A program made the position numbers and the translations under genes. A stretch of DNA of 30,909 nucleotides from an uncultured Faecalibacterium sp. (lineage in GTDB: Bacteria > Bacillota > Clostridia > Oscillospirales > Ruminococcaceae), in the NCBI GenBank assembly GCA_902463235.1, contig CABQER010000008.1, positions 1-30,909 on the forward strand. Reading direction: 5' to 3'. Position 1 is the stretch's first letter. Each line of letters starts with the position of its first letter. Below, piece by piece: positions 1-8,113 of the stretch. The notes beneath the pieces were generated by a model that searched no databases, was not told the DNA's origin, and saw only the letters and a program-made list of their open reading frames with translations.

Positions 1-47
1 GACTGAAAATCCCCGTGTCATTGGTTCGATTCCGATCGGAGGCACCA
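1..47 (+). tRNA. tRNA-Phe (GAA), 3' part only
   Basis: The 5' half lies outside the window. What remains is the anticodon loop with GAA at 5-7, the 3' anticodon strand, a five-base variable loop, a T arm whose loop holds TTCGATT, the 3' acceptor strand, discriminator A at 44 and an encoded CCA at 45-47. The anticodon-to-variable part closely resembles bacterial tRNA-Phe. The pheST T-box at 26938-27235 has a matching TTC specifier and TGGT bulge. Confidence 0.93.
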
Positions 48-169
48 CGTCGAAAGTCGTGTAAGACTTTCTCCTTTTCCACACAAAATCTTGCTTTGCA
101 AGCTTTCGCGGGGACCCCGAAATTCGCAAGAATCGCTCGGGAGGGTGCAGGGATAAATGCACCGGATAT

Positions 170-245
170 GCGGCCGTAGCTCATCTGGTAGAGCGCCACC
201 TTGCCAAGGTGGAGGTAGCGAGTTCGAGCCTCGTCGGCCGCTCCA
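170..245 (+). tRNA. tRNA-Gly (GCC)
   Basis: A full cloverleaf can be read. The seven-base acceptor strands GCGGCCG (170-176) and CGGCCGC (235-241) pair perfectly. The D arm starts TAGCTC, the anticodon loop is TTGCCAA with GCC at 203-205, and the T loop is TTCGAGC. The discriminator is T and CCA is encoded at 243-245. It lies 122 bases after tRNA-Phe with no clear promoter between, so the two are probably co-transcribed. A small inverted repeat, GGTGCA/TGCACC, sits at 144-163 just before it. Confidence 0.97.
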
Positions 246-250
246 ATACG

Positions 251-295
251 AAGCCATCGTTGATGCAGAAATGCAAAAGCGATGGCTTTTTTGTT
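251..295 (+). terminator. Intrinsic terminator of the tRNA operon
   Basis: AAGCCATCG (251-259) pairs with CGATGGCTT (280-288) around a 20-base loop and is followed by a T-rich run. It begins six bases after the CCA of tRNA-Gly. Confidence 0.8.
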
Positions 296-356
296 TTGTG
301 TGGCGATTGCCGGGAATATCCGCAGCCCCGCGCTTTCGCAGAAAGCGGCGCTGCAC

Positions 357-450
357 CTGCCGTTTCCCATCACGACCCCGCCTGTGAAAAAGGAGCAGCG
401 GAACGCCCGCAGGCGTTCCGCTGCTCCGAAATCTAAAATACTATTTCCGC
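357..450 (-). repeat. Dispersed hairpin repeat, copy 1
   Basis: A 35-base block (357-391) matches 8182-8216 at 30 of 35 positions. Next comes a perfect 16-bp stem (392-407 with 412-427) around a CGCA loop, then an AT-rich tail matching the tail of the other copy. Seven of the 16 stem positions differ between copies, yet every pair is kept. On the minus strand the stem is followed at once by TTTTT, so this copy can end transcription of the AEC transporter gene. The conserved block beyond the T-run is not needed for a terminator and marks it as a repeat family. Confidence 0.8.
387..427 (-). terminator. Intrinsic terminator facing the tRNA genes
   Basis: Read on the minus strand, the 16-bp GC-rich stem of repeat copy 1 is followed by five T residues (complement of 387-391). 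It lies about 220 bases past the stop codon of the minus-strand AEC transporter and is its only evident terminator. Confidence 0.75.
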
Positions 451-647
451 TGACTATGCCCAGCAACGACGACGACCGCCGCCAGTGGCGGAAACAGGGA
501 GGAGTTGTTGGGGCAGCGGCCAGCAAGACGCGCGTGCCGCCCAAGGCACGATGCGGATGCTGGGTGCCGCAACCCGTAAGACGCGGAGGGCATTTTAAAT
601 CGTCCTTCTTACAATATAAATATACTGCTACTGGGCGGCGGCTCTGC
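428..647. other. Gene-free stretch between repeat copy 1 and the AEC gene
   Basis: Apart from the AT-rich tail of the repeat, no RNA gene or convincing protein gene was found here. On the minus strand a 50-codon frame runs from an ATG at 593 to a TAG at 441. A possible AAGGA site sits upstream of it, but it is rich in Ala, Ser, Val and Arg and looks like chance GC-rich sequence. If transcribed, the region would be the 3' untranslated part of the AEC transporter mRNA. Confidence 0.4.
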
Positions 648-1574
648 TTACATCACCATGGTGATGATCAGCGCACACAGCGGCAGGGTGACGATGCTGA
701 GCAGGGTGGTCAGCACCACGCTTCCGGCGGCAAAGTGCTCATCGTGGCCGAACTGCACCGCAAATACCGAGGTGATGGCGGCAGCCGGGCAGCATTCCAG
801 CAGCGTGACCACCTGTGCGGCAGTGCCGTGGAAGCCCAGCACCCCGAACAGTGCCAGCGTAGCCGCCGGGATCAGCAGCATACGCACAGAGGCAAGCTTC
901 CAGATGTGCTTGTCGGTCACGATGCTGCGCACGTCACCGGCGGCGATCAGCATACCGGTGATGAGCATGGACAGCGGGGTGTTCACCCCGGCCAGCAGCT
1001 CCAGCGGCTGGGTGATCAGGGCAGGCAGCGGGATCTGCAGCAGATAGATGCCAAGACCCACCACAATGGCGTACAGCACCGGGGTGCGCACCAGACTGCG
1101 GGCGACCTCCTTTACACTGGAGCCGCCACTGACAAGGCCGTAGCCCAGCGTCCACAGCAGAATGTTGAACACGGTAACGTAGGCGCTGGCATACAAAAGA
1201 CCCTCAGAGCCGAACAGCGCCGAAATAAGCGGGAAACCCATGTATGCCGCGTTGGAAAAAATGCAGGCAAACCGGAAAATGGGCATCCGGCTGCCGGTCT
1301 TGCGTGCCGTGAGCAGCAGGGTGATCACGGTGCCCAGCAGCACAGACAGGACGCTCATGCCGAAAGCCGCCAGCAGATTGCGCAGGATCTGGGCGCTGAA
1401 CTCCATGCGGTAAGAGTTTACCACCATGGCCGGTACGATGATGTACACCAGCAGATTGGAAAGTGCCTGCTTGTTTTCCAGCTTGAGCACGCCGGTCTTG
1501 ACCGCCACCATGCCTGTGCCGATCAACAGGAACAAGACCGCGACCTGCTGCGCAGTGATGAGAGCCAGTTCCAT
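648..1574 (-). CDS. AEC-family (auxin efflux carrier type) transporter
   Basis: The 308-residue product is almost entirely hydrophobic, with about ten predicted membrane segments. It starts MELALITAQQ and continues with a GTGMVAVKTGVL stretch typical of the AEC/MleP-like family (PF03547), whose bacterial members carry organic acids or amino acids. The substrate cannot be read from sequence. The ATG at 1574 is chosen because a GAGGAGGAG site lies just upstream. An in-frame ATG 21 codons earlier has no ribosome binding site and would add a polar extension before the first membrane segment. Transcription likely stops at the hairpin of repeat copy 1. It lies 121 bases downstream of the NdpA-type gene on the same strand. 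Confidence 0.88.
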   Translation of the reverse strand: MELALITAQQVAVLFLLIGTGMVAVKTGVLKLENKQALSNLLVYIIVPAMVVNSYRMEFSAQILRNLLAAFGMSVLSVLLGTVITLLLTARKTGSRMPIFRFACIFSNAAYMGFPLISALFGSEGLLYASAYVTVFNILLWTLGYGLVSGGSSVKEVARSLVRTPVLYAIVVGLGIYLLQIPLPALITQPLELLAGVNTPLSMLITGMLIAAGDVRSIVTDKHIWKLASVRMLLIPAATLALFGVLGFHGTAAQVVTLLECCPAAAITSVFAVQFGHDEHFAAGSVVLTTLLSIVTLPLCALIITMVM

Positions 1575-1695
1575 AAAATTCTCCTCCTCTAAGGTCGTGA
1601 CGCGTATACCACGAAAGATACAACACAGGTATAGCACAAAACCCTGCGGATAGCAAGGCTAAACGCAGGGCTTTGCAAGATTTTGCAGTAAATGC

Positions 1696-2685
1696 TTACA
1701 AAATGACATTTTTGATCAGCAGGGAGATGCTGCCGTCATCAGCGTGCAGGAATTCTACCTCGGATTCGGCGTTCAATAACTCCGTGGGGATCTTTACCTC
1801 GATGCCGTTGGCGGTGCGTAGGCTGCGGCTCTCCATCCGGCGGATGCGGGCAGGGGTCACAGTCACCGGCTGGGCGGCGCTGTCAATGACATCGCTCTTT
1901 TCCACATAGTCGTCAAAAGGCACAGCGGCGAGAGGGTATTCCTCTTCCAGCTGCTGGCGCACCTGCTGGATGGACACCTGATTGTCGTTGTCAGCAGCCT
2001 GATTGGCGATCATCATGGCCACCTGTGCCTCCACATGGGGCGTTTCGGCGTAGTTTTCCTGCACAGCCTGCACGGCGGCTTCCTGAATGGCTTGCAGCTT
2101 TTTCTTTTCCGGCTGGGCAGTAGTGTACTGGAACACCACGGTGGAAAGATAAAACTCCTTGTGGCCGTCGATATCGTATTTCTTTTCCAGCAGACGCATG
2201 GAGTAATCGGTCAGGTCTACCAGTGCGCCTTCCTCAACTTTGCCACTCTGGGTGGGCAGGCAGGCGCGCTGCTGGATGATGGAGTTCACCGGCGCACCCT
2301 CCACGGTCTCGGTGTAATGGGTGTAGCCGTTTTTGTAGTTCAGCTTCAGGATGCCCAGCCACGGCGCGCCGTCCCGGGTAAAATCCACCACGGCAAGGTC
2401 TGCCCCGGGGATGGTGGTGTGGGCGTGCATATAGTCGAACAGCACCCCGGCAATGCGGCAGGAAAGATCCACAAAGTCCTGATTATGCTCCAGCTCATTT
2501 TTAAAGGCCGAGTCCGGCAGCGGGCGGCACTGACGGATCTCGTCGCTGGCCAGCAGCTTTTCAATGTGGTTCTGCAGGTAGGCGTTTTTTTCGGCGGTCA
2601 GTTCCATGGGCCCGCCGCTGAGCACCGGCGCTTCCATGGTGGTATCCAGAACGTGCAGAATGGCCTGATGAATGATGATCTCCAT
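1696..2685 (-). CDS. Nucleoid-associated protein, NdpA/37-kDa family
   Basis: The 329-residue product begins MEIIIHQAILHVLD. It shows family traits of the NdpA/YejK nucleoid-associated proteins (PF04245): an N-terminal region ending in a 'DLAVVDF' strand, a central 'LGILKLNYKNGYTHY' block, a conserved 'FYLSTVV' segment and a lysine- and glutamate-rich helical C-terminal half. The usual length is 330-350. The family binds DNA or the nucleoid; no enzymatic role is known. In Firmicutes the gene is often annotated only as 'nucleoid-associated protein'. Start at 2685 is supported by GAGGAG eight bases upstream. It is divergent from recD2 across a 156-base gap holding promoters for both. Confidence 0.83.
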   Translation of the reverse strand: MEIIIHQAILHVLDTTMEAPVLSGGPMELTAEKNAYLQNHIEKLLASDEIRQCRPLPDSAFKNELEHNQDFVDLSCRIAGVLFDYMHAHTTIPGADLAVVDFTRDGAPWLGILKLNYKNGYTHYTETVEGAPVNSIIQQRACLPTQSGKVEEGALVDLTDYSMRLLEKKYDIDGHKEFYLSTVVFQYTTAQPEKKKLQAIQEAAVQAVQENYAETPHVEAQVAMMIANQAADNDNQVSIQQVRQQLEEEYPLAAVPFDDYVEKSDVIDSAAQPVTVTPARIRRMESRSLRTANGIEVKIPTELLNAESEVEFLHADDGSISLLIKNVIL

Positions 2686-2721
2686 TGTTGCTCCTCATTT
2701 CGTGACGTAGTGTTTGCGCCC

Positions 2722-2727
2722 AGTATA
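2722..2727 (-). promoter_or_regulatory. Possible -10 box of the NdpA-type gene
   Basis: On the minus strand TATACT lies 37 bases before the start codon. The expected -35 position holds only a poor match (TCGCCT), so this is a weak or activator-dependent promoter at best. Confidence 0.35.
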
Positions 2728-2781
2728 GCACAACCGCCGGAAAAAGGCGAGAGCCGCCCGGGGATTTTGCGGATTCTACAA

Positions 2782-2810
2782 TTTACAAATCCCGCCAAAA
2801 GGGCTATACT
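2782..2810 (+). promoter_or_regulatory. recD2 promoter
   Basis: TTTACA (2782-2787), a 17-base spacer, then TATACT (2805-2810). Transcription would begin near 2817, about 25 bases before the chosen GTG start. Confidence 0.75.
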
Positions 2811-2841
2811 TATAATATCTGTGCAAAAGGAGGTGGAGCTG

Positions 2842-5076
2842 GTGGACGAGCAGCAGCTGGAACAAATCGAAGGCGTTGTGGAGGATATTATCTACGAGAA
2901 CGAGGATAACGGCTATACGGTGTTCGAGATCTCCGGCGGCGGGGTGCTCACGGTGGTCTGCGGCATCGTAGGCGAGCTGCACGCAGGCGAAAGCGTCGTC
3001 TGCCGCGGCCGGTACGAAAACCACGCCACCTATGGCCGCCAGTTCCACGCGCAGGAATGCGAGACCGATATGCCCAAGGATCTGGAAGCGGTATATGCCT
3101 TTCTGGCCAGCCGCTCCCTGCCGTATATCGGCGCAAGAACTGCGGATAAGATCATTGATATGTTTGGCGCCGAGGCGCTGGAGGTCATCGCCAACGACCC
3201 CGCCCGGCTGACCAAGATCCCCGGCATCTCACCGGATAAAGCCGACCGCATTCAGCAGGAGTTCAAGCGGATGTTCGGCATGCGGGAACTCATCGCCTAT
3301 CTGGCGCAGTTCGAGATCAGTCCCCGCAAGGCTATGGAGGTGTTCAAGGCCTTTGGCGTGGGGGCAATGCAGGCCATCGCGTCAAACCCCTATCTGCTGT
3401 GCGGCGAGCCGTTGCAGCTGGACTTCCGTCACGCAGACAGCATCGCCCAGTATTACCACATGGAAGGAGACTGCGCCCAGCGGTTGGAAGCTGCCCTGCT
3501 GCGCACTTTGCGCCACAACGCGGGCAACGGCCACACCTGTCTGCCCCGGGCACAGCTGCTGGCGACCGCCTCCAACTTTATCCACCAGCCGCCGGAAAAG
3601 CTGGCCCGGGCGTTGGATCATTGCATCGAGACGGAAGAACTGGCCGTGAAAATGTTCGATGCCGTGCCCTATATCTACCTGCCGGATCTTCTGGCGGCGG
3701 AGCAGGACATTGCCGACCGGCTGAATCTGCTGGCAAAGCGCGGCAAGAATACCGTGCGGGAGCTGGATAAAAACATTCAGATCTTAGAGCTGACCCAAGG
3801 GTTTGCTTACGCCCCCCTGCAAAGGGAAGCCATCCGCAAGGCTATGACAGAGAACTGCCTTGTGCTTACCGGCGGCCCCGGCACCGGCAAGACCACCACC
3901 GTCAACGCCATTTTGCAGCTGCTGGAAAATCAGGCCGAGCGGGTAGCCCTGTGCGCCCCCACCGGCCGCGCCGCCAAGCGTCTCAGCGAGCTGACCGGCC
4001 GCAAGGCCAGCACCATCCACCGCCTGCTGGAGGTGGACTATACCGGCGGCGTGGTCAGCTTTATCCATAACGACAAAAACCTGCTCAAGTGCGATGTGGT
4101 CATTCTGGACGAGATGAGCATGGTGGATGTCAAGCTGTTTCAGGCGCTCATTGCGGCGCTGCGCTACACCTGCCGTATTATTATGGTAGGCGATGCCGAC
4201 CAGCTGCCCAGCGTAGGCGCGGGCAACATCCTCAGCGAGGTCATCCGCTCCGGCTGTGTGCCCACCGTCTGCCTGAACGAGATCTTTCGGCAGGCAAAGC
4301 GCAGCCTCATCGTGGAAAATGCCCACCATATCATCTCCGGTGAGCCGCTGCAAAAGGGCAGCAAGACCGACGACTTCTTCTTTCTGGAGACGGACGGCGA
4401 GGCGGCGCAGCGTCTGGTGTGCGACCTTGTCACCACCCGGCTGCCCCGGAGTTACGGCTTTGACCCCATCCGGGATATTCAGGTGCTGTGTCCCACAAAG
4501 CTTGGCCCTACCGGCACACAGGCGCTGAACGTGGAACTGCAAAACCTGCTCAACCCGCCCCAGAAGGGCAAGCCCCAGCTGCAAAGCGCCGCCCGGGTGT
4601 TCCGGGTGGGGGACAAGGTGATGCAAGTGCGCAACAACTACGAGATCGTATGGAACCGCATCGGCGGCGAGCAGGGCGTGGGTGCTTACAACGGTGATAT
4701 CGGCATTGTGGAAAGCATCAATGTGCGGGAGCGCTCCATGGTGGTGCGCATGGACGACCGGCGTCTGCTCTACCCGGCGGAAAACCTGAACGAATTGGAG
4801 ATCGCCTACGCCATCACAGTGCACAAAAGTCAGGGCAGTGAGTTCCCGGCGGTGATCCTGCCGGTGGCGCAGGTGCCGCCAAGGCTGTGTTACCGCAACC
4901 TGTTCTACACCGGTGTCACCCGCGCCCGCAGGCTGTGCGTTGTGGCGGGCCGCAGGGATGTGGTGAACAGCATGATGAGCAACATCCGGCAGAACCTGCG
5001 TTACAGCGGCCTGTGCGCCCTGCTGCAAGCCGGACAACCGCCGGAGCAGCTCAGCACAGAAGGGGAGAGCTCCTGA
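2842..5076 (+). CDS. recD2: RecD2-type ATP-dependent 5'-3' DNA helicase
   Basis: The 744-residue protein has the RecD2 layout. An N-terminal OB-like segment starts 'EQIEGVVEDIIYENEDNGYT', followed by helix-hairpin-helix repeats ('YIGARTADKI', 'IPGISPDKADRI'). Then come two superfamily-1 helicase domains with Walker A GGPGTGKT near residue 344 and Walker B DEMSMVD near 423. A late 'AITVHKSQGSEF' motif V and 'YTGVTRARR' motif VI complete the set. Unlike RecBCD RecD, this form acts alone in repair and genome maintenance. The GTG at 2842 is preferred because AGGAGG ends eight bases before it and the promoter is at 2782-2810. The frame stays open far upstream, but that part overlaps the divergent gene and carries no helicase homology. 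Confidence 0.95.
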   Translation: MDEQQLEQIEGVVEDIIYENEDNGYTVFEISGGGVLTVVCGIVGELHAGESVVCRGRYENHATYGRQFHAQECETDMPKDLEAVYAFLASRSLPYIGARTADKIIDMFGAEALEVIANDPARLTKIPGISPDKADRIQQEFKRMFGMRELIAYLAQFEISPRKAMEVFKAFGVGAMQAIASNPYLLCGEPLQLDFRHADSIAQYYHMEGDCAQRLEAALLRTLRHNAGNGHTCLPRAQLLATASNFIHQPPEKLARALDHCIETEELAVKMFDAVPYIYLPDLLAAEQDIADRLNLLAKRGKNTVRELDKNIQILELTQGFAYAPLQREAIRKAMTENCLVLTGGPGTGKTTTVNAILQLLENQAERVALCAPTGRAAKRLSELTGRKASTIHRLLEVDYTGGVVSFIHNDKNLLKCDVVILDEMSMVDVKLFQALIAALRYTCRIIMVGDADQLPSVGAGNILSEVIRSGCVPTVCLNEIFRQAKRSLIVENAHHIISGEPLQKGSKTDDFFFLETDGEAAQRLVCDLVTTRLPRSYGFDPIRDIQVLCPTKLGPTGTQALNVELQNLLNPPQKGKPQLQSAARVFRVGDKVMQVRNNYEIVWNRIGGEQGVGAYNGDIGIVESINVRERSMVVRMDDRRLLYPAENLNELEIAYAITVHKSQGSEFPAVILPVAQVPPRLCYRNLFYTGVTRARRLCVVAGRRDVVNSMMSNIRQNLRYSGLCALLQAGQPPEQLSTEGESS

Positions 5077-5129
5077 TAAAACCGTACAGAACAGCGGCAA
5101 AGCTTGTATACTTTTTGCCGCAACTATGT

Positions 5130-5135
5130 TATACT
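5130..5135 (+). promoter_or_regulatory. Likely -10 box for mreB
   Basis: TATACT lies 80 bases before the mreB start, in an AT-rich pocket after recD2. No good -35 hexamer is found at 16-18 bases; TTGTAT at 5104-5109 is 20 bases away. Confidence 0.4.
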
Positions 5136-5215
5136 AAAGCAGTCTTTGTTTTTTGCCCGCAGCTGCGGGCGTTACATACATGATAGAGGAACGCAGAGAA
5201 AGGAATCAGGCAATT

Positions 5216-6241
5216 ATGGCACAGAATGATATCGGCATCGACCTTGGTACTACTACCATCATCATCGCGCAGGAGGGCAAGGGCGTGGTGCTCAATCAGC
5301 CCAGCGTCGTGGCAATGGATACCCGCAAGAACACCGTGCTGGAGGCCGGCGACAAGGCACTGGCCATGGTGGGACGCACGCCCAACTACATCTCCGCTAT
5401 TTTCCCGCTGAAGGATGGCGTCATCAGCGACCACACCATGACCCGGGAGCTGATCTGCCGCTTTGTCAAGCAGGTGTACAGCTCCCACATGGTCAAGCCC
5501 CGGGTGGCAGTATGTGTGCCTGCCGCCATTACCGGCATCGAGAGCGACGCCGTGGTGGAGGCCGTGGTGGCAGCCGGTGCCCGTCAGGTATACCTGATCG
5601 ACGAGCCTATCGCCGCAGCCCTTGGCTCCGGCATCGACATCACCCTGCCGGACGGCCGGATGATCATTGATATCGGCGGCGGCACCACGGATATCGCTGT
5701 GCTGAGCCTTGGCGGCAAGGTCAAGGCTACCAGTGTGCGCGTAGCCGGTAACCACTACGATGAGGAGATCCTCAAGCACGTCCGCAACAAATACAGCATT
5801 GCCATCGGCCAGCGCACCGCCGAGGAGCTGAAAAAGCACGTTGCCTGCTGCCCCCAGAAAACGGATTTCCACGAGAGCATGGAGATCAAGGGCCGCAGCC
5901 TGCTTACCGGTCTGCCGGTGCGCGTGACCGTTTCCACCGATGATCTGTACGAGCCGGTGATGATGCTCAGCGAGCAGATCGGCACCGCAGCCCATCAGGT
6001 GCTGGAAAAGACCCCGCCCGAACTGGCAGGCGATATCTACCGCAACGGCGTCATGCTGACCGGTGGCGGCGCCCAGCTGCACGGTCTGACCGAATATCTG
6101 AGCCAGGAACTGAAGGTGGAGGTCACCGTCTCGCCGGATCCCGTAAACTGCGTTGCACTGGGCACGGCACAAAGCCTTTCCATCGGTGATAAGCTGGAAA
6201 CCGGCTTTACGGATGCCACCCCGCGCATCGGCCGCCGCTAA
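5216..6241 (+). CDS. mreB: MreB/Mbl-type rod-shape-determining actin homologue
   Basis: The 341-residue product is a bacterial actin. It has the phosphate-1 motif 'IGIDLGTTTIII' at the N terminus, 'LIDEPIAAALGSG' in the middle, the phosphate-2 motif 'IIDIGGGTTDIAVLS', and a C-terminal 'LTGGGAQLHGL' adenosine motif. MreB filaments guide lateral wall synthesis under the cytoplasmic membrane. The ATG at 5216 follows an AAAGGA site and gives normal family length. An upstream in-frame ATG at 5180 lacks such a site. mreC and mreD are not adjacent, so this is a stand-alone copy, as with mbl or mreBH in Bacillus. A weak inverted repeat GCTTTGT/ACAAAGC (6242-6276) follows the stop codon. Confidence 0.93.
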   Translation: MAQNDIGIDLGTTTIIIAQEGKGVVLNQPSVVAMDTRKNTVLEAGDKALAMVGRTPNYISAIFPLKDGVISDHTMTRELICRFVKQVYSSHMVKPRVAVCVPAAITGIESDAVVEAVVAAGARQVYLIDEPIAAALGSGIDITLPDGRMIIDIGGGTTDIAVLSLGGKVKATSVRVAGNHYDEEILKHVRNKYSIAIGQRTAEELKKHVACCPQKTDFHESMEIKGRSLLTGLPVRVTVSTDDLYEPVMMLSEQIGTAAHQVLEKTPPELAGDIYRNGVMLTGGGAQLHGLTEYLSQELKVEVTVSPDPVNCVALGTAQSLSIGDKLETGFTDATPRIGRR

Positions 6242-6303
6242 GCTTTGTTCGTTTTGTCCATGTCATATCACAAAGCAGCAAAAATAAAATTTGTTAATTT
6301 TTG

Positions 6304-6332
6304 TTGAAATGAATGGCAAAATACGGTATACT
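6304..6332 (+). promoter_or_regulatory. Promoter of the decarboxylase subunit operon
   Basis: TTGAAA (6304-6309), a 17-base spacer and TATACT (6327-6332). The leader of about 65 bases contains a small AACGAT/ATCGTT hairpin before the AGGAGG site of the first gene. Confidence 0.75.
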
Positions 6333-6401
6333 ATACCCAAATTGATTTTCTGCTAACGATGTTGTATCGTTTGCAGTATCCAACAAACAGGAGGAAAAAC
6401 C

Positions 6402-6758
6402 ATGGACTTAGGTTTCGATGTGGTCGTTACCATTACTGGTATCGTGCTGGTGTTCCTGATCCTCGTGCTGCTGATGGCTATCATCACGCTGGAGGGCAAG
6501 ATCTTCGACTCGATGAATGCCAAGAAGAAGGCCGCCAAGACTGCTGCGCAGGCACCTGCCGCAAAGCCCGCTGCCGCTCCGGTACAGCAGGCTGCGCCCG
6601 CTCCTCAGGTAGAGGAGGGCATCCCCGGTGATGTGGTGGCCGCCATTATGGCTGCTATCCATGCAATGGGCAACGGCAAGTACACCCTTAAGGCAGTGCG
6701 TCGTGGCAAAAATGGCTGGGGCAAGGCCGGCGTGAACGACACCACGGCCCCGTTTTAA
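6402..6758 (+). CDS. Sodium-translocating decarboxylase gamma (OadG-type) subunit
   Basis: The 118-residue protein has one N-terminal membrane helix (about residues 7-29), a short charged segment, and an Ala/Pro/Lys-rich linker (about 42-72). A soluble C-terminal part ends in 'GKNGWGKAGV'. This layout is that of OAD_gamma (PF04277), the small subunit that anchors the soluble carboxyltransferase to the membrane beta subunit. AGGAGG lies eight bases before the ATG. The beta subunit gene follows after 15 bases. It was identified by layout and neighbour more than by conserved residues. No biotin attachment motif (MKM) is present, so it is not the biotin carrier. Confidence 0.82.
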   Translation: MDLGFDVVVTITGIVLVFLILVLLMAIITLEGKIFDSMNAKKKAAKTAAQAPAAKPAAAPVQQAAPAPQVEEGIPGDVVAAIMAAIHAMGNGKYTLKAVRRGKNGWGKAGVNDTTAPF

Positions 6759-6773
6759 CACAGGAGGAAGAGC

Positions 6774-7982
6774 ATGACACAGTTTATTGATACTCTGGTC
6801 GGTATTTTCCAAAGTTCCGGCTTTGCACAGTTTGGCCAGCCCGGCGGCTGGCTGTACGCCGTGATGATCTGCGTGGGCTGCTTTCTGCTGTACCTCGCCA
6901 TCGTCAAAGAGTTCGAACCCCTGATCCTGCTGCCCATGGCATTTGGCATGATCCTTGCCAACCTCCCCGGCAGCGGCATCATTCACATGCAGTACTTCGT
7001 TGGTGACGGTCTGGAGCACCCCATGTGGGTCGAGATCCTGAATAACGGCGGTCTGGCCGATATGCTCTACATGGGCGTTAAGCTGGGCATCTACCCGCCG
7101 CTGATCTTCCTTGGCATCGGCACCATGACCGACTTTGCACCCCTGATCTCCAACCCCAAGAGCCTGCTGCTGGGCGCTGCCGCACAGTTCGGTATCTTCG
7201 GTACTTACATGGGCGCCCGTCTGCTGGCCGCTACCGGTCTGGTAGACTTCACCCAGAAGCAGTCCGCTGCCATCTCCATCATCGGCGGTGCCGACGGCCC
7301 CACCGCTATCTTCGTTACCTCCCGTCTGGCACCTGAGCTGCTGGGCAGCATCGCTGTGGCAGCGTACAGCTACATGGCACTGGTGCCCGTTATCCAGCCG
7401 CCCATCATGAAGGCATTGACCACCTCCAAGGAGCGCTCTGTGGTCATGAAGCAGCTGCGCACCGTCTCCAAGACCGAGAAGATCATCTTCCCCATCATGG
7501 TCGCTATCATTGTTTCCCTCATCGTGCCGGATGCCGCCGTTCTGGTCGGTATGCTGATGCTGGGCAACCTGATGAAGGAGTGCGGCGTTGTGGATCGTAT
7601 CCAGAAGACCGCCGGCAATGAGCTGATGAACATCATCACCATCTTCCTGGCTCTGTCTGTTGGCTGCACCACCAGTGCAAACACCTTCCTGAACACCCGC
7701 ACCCTGTTCATCATCGTGCTGGGCCTGATCGCCTTCTCCTTCGGCACCGCAGCCGGTGTGCTGTGCGGCAAGGTCATGTACAAGCTGACCGGTGGTCAGG
7801 TGAACCCCCTGATCGGTTCTGCCGGCGTTTCCGCTGTGCCTATGGCCGCTCGTGTTTCCCAGAAGGTCGGCCAGAGCGAGAACCCCTCCAACTTCCTGCT
7901 GATGCACGCCATGGGCCCCAACGTGGCCGGCGTTATCGGTTCTGCCGTTGCTGCTGGTATCCTGATCAACATCTTCGGCTAA
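6774..7982 (+). CDS. Sodium ion-translocating decarboxylase, beta subunit
   Basis: The 402-residue protein has about nine to eleven membrane segments and the hallmark loop 'IIGGADGPTAIF', whose Asp is essential for Na+ transport in the Klebsiella OadB family (PF03977). Other conserved parts are 'NNGGLADMLYMGVKLGIYPPLIFLGIG' early and 'GMLMLGNLMKECGVVDR' later. The subunit couples decarboxylation of a carboxybiotin intermediate to export of two Na+. Oxaloacetate, methylmalonyl-CoA and glutaconyl-CoA enzymes share this subunit, so the substrate is open. AGGAGG precedes the ATG. The carboxyltransferase and biotin carrier genes are not in the window. Confidence 0.93.
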   Translation: MTQFIDTLVGIFQSSGFAQFGQPGGWLYAVMICVGCFLLYLAIVKEFEPLILLPMAFGMILANLPGSGIIHMQYFVGDGLEHPMWVEILNNGGLADMLYMGVKLGIYPPLIFLGIGTMTDFAPLISNPKSLLLGAAAQFGIFGTYMGARLLAATGLVDFTQKQSAAISIIGGADGPTAIFVTSRLAPELLGSIAVAAYSYMALVPVIQPPIMKALTTSKERSVVMKQLRTVSKTEKIIFPIMVAIIVSLIVPDAAVLVGMLMLGNLMKECGVVDRIQKTAGNELMNIITIFLALSVGCTTSANTFLNTRTLFIIVLGLIAFSFGTAAGVLCGKVMYKLTGGQVNPLIGSAGVSAVPMAARVSQKVGQSENPSNFLLMHAMGPNVAGVIGSAVAAGILINIFG

Positions 7983-8006
7983 TCGCATCCTGAAACACTA
8001 TCCCAT

Positions 8007-8041
8007 GAGCCATCGCACAAGTCTGTGCGGTGGCTCTTTTT
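8007..8041 (+). terminator. Terminator 1 after the decarboxylase beta gene
   Basis: A 13-bp stem (8007-8019 with 8024-8036, one G-T pair) with a four-base loop is followed by five T residues, 25 bases past the stop codon. Confidence 0.88.
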
Positions 8042-8113
8042 GTGTAGAACAATTTTAAATGGTGCCGCATTGCCGCTCTGGCCATATTCAGCGGAATTAT
8101 GATTTGTTATTTT

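Noticed and set aside
209..436. Plus-strand frame through tRNA-Gly and repeat copy 1
   Set aside because: It starts inside a tRNA gene. Its end (CEK...RPQAF) resembles the frame through copy 2, but this follows from the DNA repeat itself.
2035..2841. Long upstream extension of the recD2 frame
   Set aside because: It runs antisense to the NdpA-type gene and across the recD2 promoter, has no helicase-family content, and a GTG with a good AGGAGG site gives the normal length.
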